Origin: JAJPHF01 sp035293805
GTDB taxonomy: Bacteria > Chloroflexota > UBA6077 > JAJPHF01
Reading direction: 5' to 3'
Assembly: GCA_035293805.1 (NCBI GenBank)
Contig: DATGMD010000060.1
Coordinates: 333,708-397,707, forward strand
DNA: 64,000 bases
Made by a program: the position numbers and the translations under genes
The notes under the pieces: model-generated
What the model was told of the DNA's origin: nothing
Databases searched by the model: none
Seen by the model: only the letters and a program-made list of their open reading frames with translations
In this document: positions 18,662 to 27,130 of the stretch, piece by piece
Layout: the number at the start of each line of letters is the position of its first letter
How positions within the stretch are numbered: position 1 is the first letter of the stretch

Positions 18662-18880
18662 ATGATTAGAGTGTCACGGCTGGACGGCACGGAGTTCGTG
18701 GTGAACGCCGAGCTGATCCAGCTGATCGAAACGACGCCGGACACGGTGCTCTCGCTGACTGATGGCGCGAAGTTCATCGTCCGCGAGCCGCTCGACGAGG
18801 TCGTCGCCCGCGTGATCGCCTACCGGCGGCGCGCGTACGCGGCGCTCCCCGTCCACGGGATGCCCGACCCGCCGGCGTAA
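18662..18880 (+). CDS. flbD: FlbD family flagellar protein
   Basis: Protein of 72 residues (MIRVSRLDGTEFVVNAELIQLIE, then TPDTVLSLTDGAKFIV). This is the small single-domain FlbD family found next to motA in Gram-positive flagellar clusters, and unrelated to the Caulobacter NtrC-type FlbD. In Bacillus the homologue (SwrD) raises stator-driven torque. It begins the long flagellar operon here, 20 bases upstream of motA, with GGGAGGGCG before the ATG. Confidence 0.9.
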   Translation: MIRVSRLDGTEFVVNAELIQLIETTPDTVLSLTDGAKFIVREPLDEVVARVIAYRRRAYAALPVHGMPDPPA

Positions 18881-18900
18881 GGGTAGGGAGCGGAGCAGCC

Positions 18901-19719
18901 ATGGACAAGGCAACCGCGCCGGGGCTGGCGCTGGCCATCGTCGCCCTCTTGCTGTCGGTCATTCTGGAGGGCGGCTCGCCCGCGGCGCTGGTGAACGTGC
19001 CGGCGGCGGTGCTCGTGTTCGGCGGCACGATCGGCGTCTCGATGATGTCGTTTCCGTTCGACGCCGTCATGGGCATGCCGAAGTTCTTGCCCCAGGCGTT
19101 CTTCGACAAGGTGCCGAACCCGGCGGATACGGTCGAGGTGTTCGTGAAGCTGGCCGACAAGGCGCGGCGAGAGGGCTTGCTGGCGCTGGAGCAGGAGACC
19201 GATGGGCTGGACCCCTTCATCAAGAAGGGGGTGATGATGGTCGTCGATGGCGCCGACCCGTCGCTGGTGCGCGAGGTGCTGGAGGCGGAGATCGCGGCGA
19301 CTGAGCAGCGCCACAAGCGGGGCAGCGGCTTGCTGGAGGCGATGGGGGGGTTCGCGCCGACGATGGGCATCATCGGCACGGTGATGGGCCTGGTGAACGT
19401 GCTCGGCCACCTGGACAACCCGGACGAGCTGGGCCACTCGATCGCCACGGCGTTCATCGCCACGCTGTACGGGGTGGCGTCGGCGAACGTGCTGTGGCTG
19501 CCGCTGGGCAACAAGCTGAAGAACAAGAGCGCCGAGGAGACCTGGGTCCGCGAGCTGGCGGTGGAGGGGATCCTCAGCGTGCAGGCGGGCGACAACCCGC
19601 GGGTGGTGCGGCAGAAGCTGGAGGCGCAGCTGGCGCCGAGCCAGCGCGGCGCGGCGGCGAAGGCCAGCGGCGCCGGCGAGCGGGCGGGCGAGCGCGCGGC
19701 CGCGCCGGCGGGAGGCTAG
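18901..19719 (+). CDS. motA: Flagellar stator protein MotA
   Basis: Protein of 272 residues. MotA with MotB forms the ion-driven stator that turns the rotor. Four helices are seen, with APGLALAIVALLLSVILEGG at the N-terminus and the conserved GFAPTMGIIGTVMGLVNVLGHL and IATAFIATLYGVASANVLWLPL pair towards the C-terminus. The cytoplasmic loop carries basic and acidic residues that meet FliG. The C-terminal 40 residues are an unusual Ala/Gly-rich extension. GGAG precedes the ATG, and motB follows after 6 bases. Confidence 0.96.
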   Translation: MDKATAPGLALAIVALLLSVILEGGSPAALVNVPAAVLVFGGTIGVSMMSFPFDAVMGMPKFLPQAFFDKVPNPADTVEVFVKLADKARREGLLALEQETDGLDPFIKKGVMMVVDGADPSLVREVLEAEIAATEQRHKRGSGLLEAMGGFAPTMGIIGTVMGLVNVLGHLDNPDELGHSIATAFIATLYGVASANVLWLPLGNKLKNKSAEETWVRELAVEGILSVQAGDNPRVVRQKLEAQLAPSQRGAAAKASGAGERAGERAAAPAGG

Positions 19720-19725
19720 CGCACC

Positions 19726-20535
19726 GTGGCCGGGCGGCGGAAGAAGCCCCACGAGGGCGGCCACGAGAACGCCGAGCGCTGGCTGCTGACGTACGCGGAC
19801 CTGATCACGCTGCTGATGGTGTTCTTCGTGGTGATGTACTCGCTGGGCCGCGCCGACGTGGCGAAGTTCGCGCGCTTGCAGGCCGCACTCCAGCGGGCGT
19901 TCAACGTCGAGGTGCTGAAGGGCAGCGTGCCGACCAGCCTGAAGGGCGAGGACGGCGCGGGCGACCCCAGCTCGATCCTGGACGGCGGCTCGTCGCTACC
20001 GCAGGAGGCGGCGGATAGCCAGCTCATCGGCACGGTGGAGGACCTGCGCCGGGCGCTGAACCAGCTGCCCCCGCCCGTGCAGGCGCGGGCGCAAGTGGAC
20101 GTCGGCACGACCGCCGACGGCGTGGTGATCAGCCTGGCGGGGAACGTGCTGTTCGACTCGGGAAAGGCCGACCTGCGGCCGGAGGGCCTGAAGCTGCTGG
20201 ACACGCTGGCGAATCGGCTGCGGGTCATGCCGAATGACCTGCGCATCGAGGGACACACGGACGACACGCCGATCAGCACGCCGCTGTATCCGTCGAACTG
20301 GGAGCTGTCGGCGGCGCGGGCGACGAGCGTGGCGCGCTACCTGAGCGAGCGCGGCGGCATCGCGCCGGCGCGGCTGACGGCGGCCGGCTACGGCGAGTTT
20401 CGGCCGGCGGCGCCGAACACGACGCGCGAGGGGCGCGCGCGCAACCGCCGCGTGGACATCGTGATCCTGAACGCGCCCGCGTCGGCCACCACGGCCGGCA
20501 GCGGAGCCTTGGCCCAGCCCGGAGGACTCCATTGA
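19726..20535 (+). CDS. motB: Flagellar stator protein MotB
   Basis: Protein of 269 residues from a GTG start. The plug and helix segment RWLLTYADLITLLMVFFVVMYS contains the ion-binding Asp 25. The OmpA/MotB peptidoglycan-binding domain covers about 135-250 (NVLFDSGKADLRPEGLKLLD, RIEGHTDDTPI, NWELSAARATSVARYL, RNRRVDIVI). It anchors the stator to the wall. Its stop overlaps the TTG start of fliL, so the two are translationally coupled. Confidence 0.96.
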   Translation: MAGRRKKPHEGGHENAERWLLTYADLITLLMVFFVVMYSLGRADVAKFARLQAALQRAFNVEVLKGSVPTSLKGEDGAGDPSSILDGGSSLPQEAADSQLIGTVEDLRRALNQLPPPVQARAQVDVGTTADGVVISLAGNVLFDSGKADLRPEGLKLLDTLANRLRVMPNDLRIEGHTDDTPISTPLYPSNWELSAARATSVARYLSERGGIAPARLTAAGYGEFRPAAPNTTREGRARNRRVDIVILNAPASATTAGSGALAQPGGLH

Positions 20536-21017
20536 AGAAGCTGCTGTTCCCGATCTTGCTGGTCGTCGGGGGGCTCGCCCTGGGGGCTGGCGGGTTCTTC
20601 GGCGCGTCGAAGGTGCTGGGCAAGGGGGAGACGGCCGCGCCGCCGTGGAACCCGCAGCCGGGCGACGGGATTGGCTACGTCACGAAGGAGCGGGTGGTGA
20701 ACCTGGCCGACCCGGGGGCGATGCGCTACTTGAAGACGACGGTCGTCATCGAGCTGGCGTCGTCGGCGAAGAAGGGGCCGGCGCCGAAGGGCGAGGAGTA
20801 CAAGAAGGCCCAGGACGAGCTGGCGAAGGAGCTGAAGGGCAAGGCGGCCATCGTGGACGACACGATCAACACTTTGCTCGGCTCGAAGACGAGCGCCGAG
20901 CTAACCCGGCCCGACGGGCGCGAGCACCTGAAGGACGAGCTGAAAGAGCGGCTCCAGGAGCCGCTGGACGAGTACAAGATCCTGGCGATCTACTTTACCG
21001 ACTTCATCATTCAATAA
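20532..21017 (+). CDS. fliL: Flagellar basal-body-associated protein FliL
   Basis: Protein of 161 residues. A TTG start at 20532 is chosen because GGAGGA lies 5 bases upstream and the frame overlaps the motB stop. One helix (about 4-27) is followed by a SPFH-like external domain: VNLADPGAMRYLKTTVVIEL in the middle and LKERLQEPLDEYKILAIYFTDFIIQ at the end, both family hallmarks. FliL surrounds and supports MotAB units. fliM follows after 18 bases. Confidence 0.92.
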   Translation: MKKLLFPILLVVGGLALGAGGFFGASKVLGKGETAAPPWNPQPGDGIGYVTKERVVNLADPGAMRYLKTTVVIELASSAKKGPAPKGEEYKKAQDELAKELKGKAAIVDDTINTLLGSKTSAELTRPDGREHLKDELKERLQEPLDEYKILAIYFTDFIIQ

Positions 21018-21035
21018 CCGCCACGGCGAGCGAAG

Positions 21036-22028
21036 ATGAGCGACAAGCTGCTCTCCCAACAAGAGATCGAGGCGCTCATGTCGAGCCTGACCGTCGAGCC
21101 GGACGAGCCGGCGGCGGCCACGGCGACGGATGCCTATCACGCGGTCGCGTCGCGGCCGGTGAAGCTGTACGACTTCCGCCGGCCGGACAAGTTCTCGAAG
21201 GAGCACCTGCGCGCGCTGCGGATCACCCACGAGTCGTTCGCGCGGGGGCTGGCCTCGGCGCTGGCGTCGTACCTGCGCAGCGCAATCCAGATCCGGCTGA
21301 CGATGGTGGAGCAGGCGACCTACGACGAGTACATCCGGTCGTTGCCCACGCCGACGGTGATGTACGTCGTCTCGCCGCAGCCGCTGCCGGGGAACATGGT
21401 GATCGAGATGAACCTGCCGGTGGCGCGGGTGATCCTCGACCGCCTGCTGGGCGGCAGCGGCTCGGCGCAGAGCGCCAGCGGCGAGATGACCGAGATCGAG
21501 ATGGCGCTCCTGAAAACGGTGGGCGGGCTGCTGATCAGCAACCTGCGCGACGCCTGGAGCAACGTGGCGAGCCTGCAGCCCACCGTGCAGGAGCCGACGC
21601 TCAGCCCCGAGTTCGTGCAGGTGACGCTGCCCACCGAGACGACGGTCATGCTGGTATTCGAGATCAGCCTGTTCCAGACGACGGGCACGCTCAGCCTGTG
21701 CATCCCGCACCCGGTCTTGCAGCCGGTGATGGAGAGCCTGACGTCGCAGGTGTGGTCGGCGGGCGCGGCGCGCCCGGAGACGGCGGAGCCGACGCTGACG
21801 CGTCCCGAGCGGCTGAACCCGGTGGCGCTGCCGCTCACCGTCGAGCTGGGCAGCGTGGGGCTGAGCCTCCGCGACCTGCTGGCGCTGACGGAGGGGCAGG
21901 TCATCAAGCTGGACACCCCCGCCAACGGCAGCCTGGCCGTGCGCGTGGGGCAGCACGTGAAGTTCAACGCGCGCCCCGGGCTGGCCGGGAAGAACCTCGC
22001 CGTGCAGATCACGGGGGTGCGTGGCTAA
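21036..22028 (+). CDS. fliM: Flagellar motor switch protein FliM
   Basis: Protein of 330 residues. The N-terminus LLSQQEIEALMSSL is the CheY-P-binding segment, followed by the FliM middle domain (YDFRRPDKFSKEHLRALRITHESFARGLASAL) and a C-terminal SpoA domain (LTVELGSVGLSLRDLLALTEGQVIKL). With FliG and FliN it forms the C-ring that sets rotation direction. The following 154-base gap to fliN carries a hairpin repeat. Confidence 0.96.
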   Translation: MSDKLLSQQEIEALMSSLTVEPDEPAAATATDAYHAVASRPVKLYDFRRPDKFSKEHLRALRITHESFARGLASALASYLRSAIQIRLTMVEQATYDEYIRSLPTPTVMYVVSPQPLPGNMVIEMNLPVARVILDRLLGGSGSAQSASGEMTEIEMALLKTVGGLLISNLRDAWSNVASLQPTVQEPTLSPEFVQVTLPTETTVMLVFEISLFQTTGTLSLCIPHPVLQPVMESLTSQVWSAGAARPETAEPTLTRPERLNPVALPLTVELGSVGLSLRDLLALTEGQVIKLDTPANGSLAVRVGQHVKFNARPGLAGKNLAVQITGVRG

Positions 22029-22053
22029 GCACTCGGCCAGGGATAGCGTGTAG

Positions 22054-22070
22054 GTTTGGCGAAGCCAGAC
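22054..22070. repeat. GTTTGGC-GAA-GCCAGAC hairpin repeat (copy 1)
   Basis: A 7-bp hairpin with a GAA loop in the fliM-fliN gap. It belongs with the longer perfect copy at 59630-59650. Both copies are followed by TGCACAC or a close variant. Confidence 0.6.
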
Positions 22071-22182
22071 ATGCACACCCACCTGGGCCGTCCGCTTAGG
22101 GGCAGACGATGCTACATTCCTAGAGGGTGGTCGTACTCATCCGGTAGCAATTCATGACGGACGAGGGACGAGGGGAGCGGCG

Positions 22183-22623
22183 ATGGCGGACGAGCAGGGA
22201 CTGAGCGGCGACGAGCCGGAGCTGCTGGGCGACGAGCCGGCGGCGGTGGGCGCCGGGGCTGCCGCGGGCGCGGAGGCGTTGTTCGCGGCCGCCGCGGCGG
22301 GCGGGTCGGCGCTGGGCGCGCCCGAGTTCCGGCCGCTGGCGGGCGAGAGCGCGGCGGGCGAGGGCGCCGGGATCGACCTGCTGCTCGACGTGGCGCTGGA
22401 GGTGAGCGTCGAGCTGGGGCGCACGCGCATGACGATCGGCGAGCTGCTGGCGCTGCGGCCGGGCTCGGTGATCGAGCTGGACAAGCTGGCGGGGGAGCCG
22501 GCGGACATCCTGGTGAATGGCACGCGAATCGCGCGCGGCGAAGTCGTGGTCGTGGACGAGAAATTTGGCGTGCGGGTCCTGGAGATCGTGTCGCCGGCGA
22601 AGCGCCTGGCGACGATGGGATGA
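22183..22623 (+). CDS. fliN: Flagellar motor switch protein FliN
   Basis: Protein of 146 residues. The N-terminal 60 residues are an Ala/Glu/Gly-rich extension and the C-terminal SpoA domain is canonical: LLLDVALEVSVELGRTRMTIGELLALRPGSVIELDKLAGEPADILVNG, then EVVVVDEKFGVRVLEIVSP. It forms the base of the C-ring with FliM. An ATGA-type overlap couples it to fliO. Confidence 0.95.
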   Translation: MADEQGLSGDEPELLGDEPAAVGAGAAAGAEALFAAAAAGGSALGAPEFRPLAGESAAGEGAGIDLLLDVALEVSVELGRTRMTIGELLALRPGSVIELDKLAGEPADILVNGTRIARGEVVVVDEKFGVRVLEIVSPAKRLATMG

Positions 22624-23399
22624 CGATGCGCGCACACCGCCCCGCGCTCGCCGTGCTGCTGATCGGGCTCGCGCTGCTCGGGCGCCTCGGACTGGCGGCC
22701 CCCGTGGCCCAGGCGATGCCGGCCGCGGCTGCCGTGGCCGCGCGCCCGGCGCCGGCCGGGGTGTTGGCCCAGGCGTCCGACGACGCGGCGGTGACTAGCG
22801 AGTCGGCTACCGACGCGACCGCCCTGGAGGATCCGACGCCGGCCGGGACGACCGGCGTCGAGAGTGCGACGGCCGGCGAGGCCGCGGGCGAGGCGGCGGC
22901 CGTGGACGAGTCCCCCGCGGGTGAAGCTCCGCCCGGCGCGGCGTCGGCAGCGACTGCCGTGCCCGCGGCGCCCGCGCCTGGCGTGAGCGAGGCGCCGAAC
23001 GCGCCGCCGCCGGCGCCGACTGTGCCGGCGGCGGCCCCCGCTCACCCCGCGGCGTCGGAGCCGCTTGACTTCCCCGGCGCGGCGGTGGACGTGACGCTGA
23101 AGCTGGTGGCGGTGCTCGCGCTAGCTTACGTCACGTTATGGCTGATCAAGCGCTACAGCCTGGGGGCGACGCTCGGCAAGCGGTCGGGGTCGCTCCAAGT
23201 GATCGAGTCCACCACGCTGGCGCCCAATCGCTCCATCTACCTCGTGAACGTGGAGGGGCGGCGCTTGCTGTTGGGCGTAACTAGCTCGCAGATCACGACG
23301 CTGGCGGCCTGGGACGGCGACGGCGTCCCCCAGTCCGTCCCCGCCCCGACCCCCGCGACCGCCCCAGCGGCGCTCGACGAGCCGTTCGCGGCCAAGTAG
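22620..23399 (+). CDS. fliO: Flagellar biosynthetic protein FliO
   Basis: Protein of 259 residues. An N-terminal signal or anchor (about 8-31) leads to a 110-residue Ala/Pro/Thr-rich external stretch, an unusually long one for FliO. A single helix follows (VDVTLKLVAVLALAYVTLWLIKRYSL, about 156-181), then the FliO cytoplasmic domain (GSLQVIESTTLAPNRSIYLVNVEGRRLLLGVTSSQITTLA). FliO helps assemble the FliP ring of the type III export gate. Position between fliN and fliP supports the call. Confidence 0.88.
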   Translation: MTMRAHRPALAVLLIGLALLGRLGLAAPVAQAMPAAAAVAARPAPAGVLAQASDDAAVTSESATDATALEDPTPAGTTGVESATAGEAAGEAAAVDESPAGEAPPGAASAATAVPAAPAPGVSEAPNAPPPAPTVPAAAPAHPAASEPLDFPGAAVDVTLKLVAVLALAYVTLWLIKRYSLGATLGKRSGSLQVIESTTLAPNRSIYLVNVEGRRLLLGVTSSQITTLAAWDGDGVPQSVPAPTPATAPAALDEPFAAK

Positions 23400-23834
23400 C
23401 CCGCGGCGGTCCAGGTGCCGATAGCGCTTCCGCGGTCCATGCTGAGCCCCCCGCGGAGCCATCGTGGCGTCCGCGAGTCCGGGTCCAACTATGGTGCGGG
23501 GCAGCCTATGCTCGTCGCCCTCCGCTCCTTGCGGTGGAAGTCAGACAGTCTCCCGTCGAAAGCGGTCTGGCCTCGCGCAGCTTTCAGGTTCATCGAGCCG
23601 CTCGCGCCGCCGGGTGGCGAGGGACAACCCCCCGTCCTACCCTACATCTCCTCGTCGCCGGCTCAGACGCCGGGCACACCACGGCGAGACGCCGCCGAGG
23701 ACGCCGTCCGGGGCAGGGGATGAGGGTACCGAGGTACCGGCCGCGTTGGGCCTTTCGGCAGGGACGGTCGGGCCCCTAGCGTCTGTTGGCAACGGCCCGG
23801 CCGGCCGTACGATTGCTGTGACCCTGCGAGAGAG
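23400..23834. other. Noncoding gap fliO-fliP
   Basis: 435 bases without a convincing gene, unusual inside an otherwise tight operon. It contains short inverted repeats (CCGCGG pairs near 23430-23457; GGTACC repeats near 23725-23740). A candidate promoter TTGGCA-N16-TACGAT (23786-23813) lies just before fliP and suggests that fliP-fliQ-fliR-flhB-flhA can be transcribed separately. Confidence 0.45.
23786..23813 (+). promoter_or_regulatory. Candidate sigma-70-type promoter for fliP
   Basis: TTGGCA (23786-23791), a 16-base spacer and TACGAT (23808-23813), about 22 bases upstream of the fliP start. Confidence 0.4.
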
Positions 23835-24668
23835 ATGGGACACAGCATGCGACAGCAATCACGGCCCGCTCCCCCGACCCGTCCCGTGGCTTCGACGACG
23901 GCGGCCCACAGTGGCGGCCACCCGCGCCGGCTCGGCACCGCGCTCGGGCTGGCGCTGCTCGCCGTGCTCGCCGGGGGCTGCACGAGCGCGCAGCAGGGCC
24001 TGCCGTCGGTGCAGGTGCAGATGGGTAGCGGCCAGGGCGACCAGGCCACGATGGGCGTGCAGCTCCTGCTGCTGCTCACCGTGCTCAGCCTCGTGCCGGC
24101 CGTGCTGATGATGGTCACCTCGTTCGTGCGCATTGCCATCGTGCTGTCGTTTGCGCGCAGCGCGATCGGCGTGGCGCAGATGCCGCCGAACCAGATCTTG
24201 CTGGGCCTGGCGCTCTTCCTGACGGTGTTCGTGATGGCGCCGGTGTGGACGACGATCAACGACCAGGCGGTACAGCCGTACCTGCGCAACGAGGTCACGC
24301 TGGACCAGGCGTACCAGCGCGCGGAGCAGCCGCTGCGCGCGTTCATGCTGCGGCAGACGCGCGAGAAGGACCTGGCGCTGTTCGTGAACCTGGGCAACCT
24401 GCCGCAGCCGGACACCGAGGCGGACATCCCGACCTACGCGCTGATTCCGTCGTTCATGATCAGCGAGCTGAAGACCTCGTTCCAGATGGGCTTCATCATC
24501 CTGCTGCCGTTCCTCGTGATCGACATGGTCGTGTCGAGCACGCTGATGGCAATGGGCATGATGATGCTGCCGCCGGCGACGATCTCGCTGCCGTTCAAGG
24601 TGCTGCTGTTCGTGATGGCGGATGGCTGGCACCTGATCGTGAAGTCGCTGGTCACCAGCTTTATGTAG
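23835..24668 (+). CDS. fliP: Flagellar export gate protein FliP with a lipobox-type signal
   Basis: Protein of 277 residues (an ATG at 23847 is an alternative start). The FliP core has four helices with the signatures TSFVRIAIVLSFARSAIG, MPPNQILLGLALFLT, IPSFMISELKTSFQMGFIILLPFLVID and PATISLPFKVLLFVMADGW. Five FliP subunits with FliQ and FliR form the gate. FliP proteins often carry a cleavable signal; here the signal ends LLAVLAGGCTSA, a textbook lipobox with Cys near residue 50. If processed by signal peptidase II, FliP would be lipid-modified at its N-terminus, which I have not seen described. The C-terminal FliP residues are normal. Confidence 0.95.
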   Translation: MGHSMRQQSRPAPPTRPVASTTAAHSGGHPRRLGTALGLALLAVLAGGCTSAQQGLPSVQVQMGSGQGDQATMGVQLLLLLTVLSLVPAVLMMVTSFVRIAIVLSFARSAIGVAQMPPNQILLGLALFLTVFVMAPVWTTINDQAVQPYLRNEVTLDQAYQRAEQPLRAFMLRQTREKDLALFVNLGNLPQPDTEADIPTYALIPSFMISELKTSFQMGFIILLPFLVIDMVVSSTLMAMGMMMLPPATISLPFKVLLFVMADGWHLIVKSLVTSFM

Positions 24669-24686
24669 TCCAACGGCGGGTGGCTG

Positions 24687-24775
24687 TGGGGGGCACCCCC
24701 ACACCCCCGGGACTAAGAGGAAACGAGGGGATGTGGGGGGACACCCCCCACATCCCCCGCCAGGGGACACCCCTG
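24687..24775. repeat. GGGGGACACCCCC hairpin repeats between fliP and fliQ
   Basis: Three adjacent hairpins: about 24687-24703 (GTGGGGGG/CCCCCAC type), a perfect 14-bp stem with an ACA loop at 24727-24757, and CAGGGG-ACA-CCCCTG at 24761-24775. The same family recurs at 25866-25930. Confidence 0.75.
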
Positions 24776-24800
24776 GACCCCGGGAGCGGAGAGTGCGGCG

Positions 24801-25070
24801 ATGACGGAGATGGGGGCGCTGGAGCTGGGGCGCGACGCGCTGATGATGACGCTGCTGCTGTCGGCGCCGGTGCTGCTGGCGGCGCTCGTGGTCGGGCTGG
24901 TGGTGAGCATCGTGCAGGCGCTGACGCAGATCAACGAGTCGACGCTGAGCTTCGTGCCGAAGATCCTGGCGGTGTTCGGCGCGCTGGCGATCACCGGCGG
25001 CTGGCTGATGAGCACGATGCTGGGCTACACGGTGGGGCTGTTCAACTCGCTCCCCCAGATGGTGCGGTAG
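24801..25070 (+). CDS. fliQ: Flagellar export gate protein FliQ
   Basis: Protein of 89 residues, the normal FliQ length, with two helices (MMTLLLSAPVLLAALVVGLVVSIVQALTQ and VPKILAVFGALAITGGWLM). The loop TQINESTLSFVPKI is the family hallmark. It packs around FliP and FliR in the export gate. fliR starts 13 bases downstream. Confidence 0.96.
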   Translation: MTEMGALELGRDALMMTLLLSAPVLLAALVVGLVVSIVQALTQINESTLSFVPKILAVFGALAITGGWLMSTMLGYTVGLFNSLPQMVR

Positions 25071-25083
25071 GCGGAGCGCGGAC

Positions 25084-25857
25084 GTGACGGACACGGTACA
25101 GCTCGTGAACTTCTCGGGGGCGTACTTCAGCCGGCTGCTGCTCGCGGCGGTGCGCGTCCTGGCCGCGATCGGCATCAACCCGCTGCTCGGCTCGGCGCGC
25201 GTGCCGCTGCCCGGCCGCATCGGGCTCGGGCTGTTCATCACGCTGGTGCTGTTCCCGCCCGGCGGACCGGGGGCGAACGAGCCGGTGGCGATCGGGCCGG
25301 GTGAGATCGCGGGCGAGCTGCTGGTGGGCCTGCTGGCCGGGTTCGCGGTCACGCTGATCTTCGCGACGGTCCAGTTCGCGGCGTCGCTGATCGGCGTGCA
25401 GGGCGGTTTCGGCTTCGGCGCGACGATCGACCCGCATGCCGACCTGGGCCAGAAGACGCTGGAGCAATTCTTCACCACGTTCGCGATGGTGATCTTCCTG
25501 CAGATCAACGGCCATCACCTGTTCCTGGCCGGGCTGTACGAGCTGTTCGGCGCGGTGCCGCTGGGCGGCGCGACGCTGGCGGGCGGCACCGTCGAGCAGC
25601 TCACGGCGCTGACCGCGGCGCTGTTCGGGGCGGCGGTAAAGATGGCGCTGCCGGTGATCGCGGCGCTGCTGCTGGCCGACCTGGGGCTGGCGGTGCTGGC
25701 GCGGGTGGCGCCACAGCTCAACCTGTTCGCGATCGGGCTGCCGGCGAAGATCCTGATCGGGCTGGGCGCGCTGGTGGTGGCGCTGCCGGTGATCCTGCCG
25801 CGGCTAGAGGCGCTGATTCACGCGCTGCCGCAGGCGATGTTGAGTTTGGCGGGGTAA
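25084..25857 (+). CDS. fliR: Flagellar export gate protein FliR
   Basis: Protein of 257 residues, GTG start. Six or so hydrophobic segments. FliR-type landmarks are INPLLGSARVPLPGRIGLGLFI near the N-terminus, the central GEIAGELLVGLLAGFAVTLIFATVQFAASLIGVQ, and LLADLGLAVLARVAPQLNLFAIGLPAKILIG near the C-terminus. It completes the FliPQR gate. Confidence 0.95.
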   Translation: MTDTVQLVNFSGAYFSRLLLAAVRVLAAIGINPLLGSARVPLPGRIGLGLFITLVLFPPGGPGANEPVAIGPGEIAGELLVGLLAGFAVTLIFATVQFAASLIGVQGGFGFGATIDPHADLGQKTLEQFFTTFAMVIFLQINGHHLFLAGLYELFGAVPLGGATLAGGTVEQLTALTAALFGAAVKMALPVIAALLLADLGLAVLARVAPQLNLFAIGLPAKILIGLGALVVALPVILPRLEALIHALPQAMLSLAG

Positions 25858-25865
25858 GAGGGGGA

Positions 25866-25930
25866 GTGGGGGACACCCCCACCCCCCCGGAAAGAGGAAG
25901 AGGAGGGGTAGGTGGGGGGACACCCCCCAC
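25866..25930. repeat. GGGGGACACCCCC hairpin repeats between fliR and flhB
   Basis: Two hairpins with ACA loops: GTGGGGG/CCCCCAC (25866-25882) and GTGGGGGG/CCCCCCAC (25912-25930), the same family as at 24687-24775. Confidence 0.75.
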
Positions 25931-25944
25931 GCCCCCCGGCCGGG

Positions 25945-25972
25945 TGTGGCGCGGCATACTGCGAGCGCCACT
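25945..25972. repeat. 28-base TGTGGCGCGG repeat (copy 1)
   Basis: A TGTGGCGCGG...GAGCGCCACT unit with inverted ends (TGGCGC/GCGCCA). A second copy with 4 mismatches lies at 44973-45000, 19 kb away. Confidence 0.6.
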
Positions 25973-26062
25973 CCCCCTGCACCCCCGGGGACGACGCGGG
26001 GAGGGCGTAGGCCCCCGGTAGGGGAGCGGCCCTGCACCCCTGGGACGAGGTTAGGAGGGGAC

Positions 26063-27130
26063 GTGGCGGCTGGCGAGCGTACCGAGGCGGCGACCCCCCG
26101 GCGGCTCAAGGAGCTGCGGGACAAGGGGCGCGTCGTCCGCAGCGCCGACCTGGCGATGGCCGGGGGGCTGCTGGCGGGGTTCGTGGTGCTGCAGAGCTTC
26201 GGCGGCGCCGCGGCGGCCGAACTGCGGGGCGAGATGGAGCGCCAGTTCAGCACGCTGCTGCGGCCGGACTTCACGGATGCCGCGCTCGCTGATCTGTGGC
26301 TGAACACCGGGATGCTGTTCTTCCGGATCATCGCGCCGCTGGTGGCGCTGACGGTCGTGGGCGTGGTGCTGAACGTCGGGCAGACGGGGCTAGCGCTGAG
26401 CGGCCGCGGGCTGACGCCGCAGTTCAGCCGCCTGAACCCGCTGGCCGCGGTGCAGCGGCTGTTCTCGCTCCACGGCCTGGTCGAGCTGGGCAAGACGCTG
26501 CTGAAGGCGGGGCTCGTGGCGTTCGTGCTCTACCAGGTCTATACGGAGAGCGTGCCGGAGCTGGCGATGCTCGCGGCCGGCGACCTGCGGGCGACGGCAC
26601 CGCAGCTCGCGGCGCTGGCGATGCGGGTGGGGCTGACGGCGGGCGCGGTGCTGCTCGGGCTGGGCATCCTGGACTACGGCTACCAGCGCTGGGACTTCAT
26701 CCGCAGCAGCCGCATGTCGAAGGACGAGATCCGCGAGGAGCTGAAGCAGACGGAAGGCGACCCCAAGATCAAGGGCCGCATCCGGCAGCTCCAGCGCAAG
26801 CTGGCGCGGCGCCGCATGATGCAGGAGGTGCCCAAGGCCGACGTGGTCGTCACGAACCCCACGCACCTGGCCGTTGCGCTAGCGTACCGGCCGGGCGAGA
26901 TGGGCGCGCCGCGCGTGGTGGCCAAGGGCGCCGACGCGGTGGCGCAGCGGATCAAGGAGATCGCCCGCGCGCACGACGTGCCGGTGCTGGAGGACAAGCC
27001 GCTGGCCCGCGCGCTGTACGCGGCGGTCGAGATCGGCACCGAGATTCCCATTGAGCTGTTCCAGGCGGTGGCCGAGGTGCTGGCGTACATCTACGCCCTC
27101 AAGGGCAAGGGGGTAGGGGCTAGGGGATAG
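26063..27130 (+). CDS. flhB: Flagellar export switch protein FlhB
   Basis: Protein of 355 residues from a GTG at 26063 with AGGAGGGG upstream; the long open frame upstream of it is repeat sequence. It begins AAGERTEAATPRRLKELRDKGRV, the usual FlhB start, followed by four helices and the cytoplasmic domain. The autocleavage motif NPTH is at 265-268 within VVVTNPTHLAVALAY. Cleavage switches export from rod/hook to filament proteins, together with FliK (53155). Confidence 0.96.
   Translation: MAAGERTEAATPRRLKELRDKGRVVRSADLAMAGGLLAGFVVLQSFGGAAAAELRGEMERQFSTLLRPDFTDAALADLWLNTGMLFFRIIAPLVALTVVGVVLNVGQTGLALSGRGLTPQFSRLNPLAAVQRLFSLHGLVELGKTLLKAGLVAFVLYQVYTESVPELAMLAAGDLRATAPQLAALAMRVGLTAGAVLLGLGILDYGYQRWDFIRSSRMSKDEIREELKQTEGDPKIKGRIRQLQRKLARRRMMQEVPKADVVVTNPTHLAVALAYRPGEMGAPRVVAKGADAVAQRIKEIARAHDVPVLEDKPLARALYAAVEIGTEIPIELFQAVAEVLAYIYALKGKGVGARG

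Noticed and set aside
18477..18665. 62-residue Gly-rich frame before flbD
   Set aside because: Low-complexity and no family features; more likely the promoter region of the flagellar operon.
22029..22182. Small gene in the fliM-fliN gap
   Set aside because: Only short frames are seen, and the gap is explained by a hairpin repeat and leader sequence.
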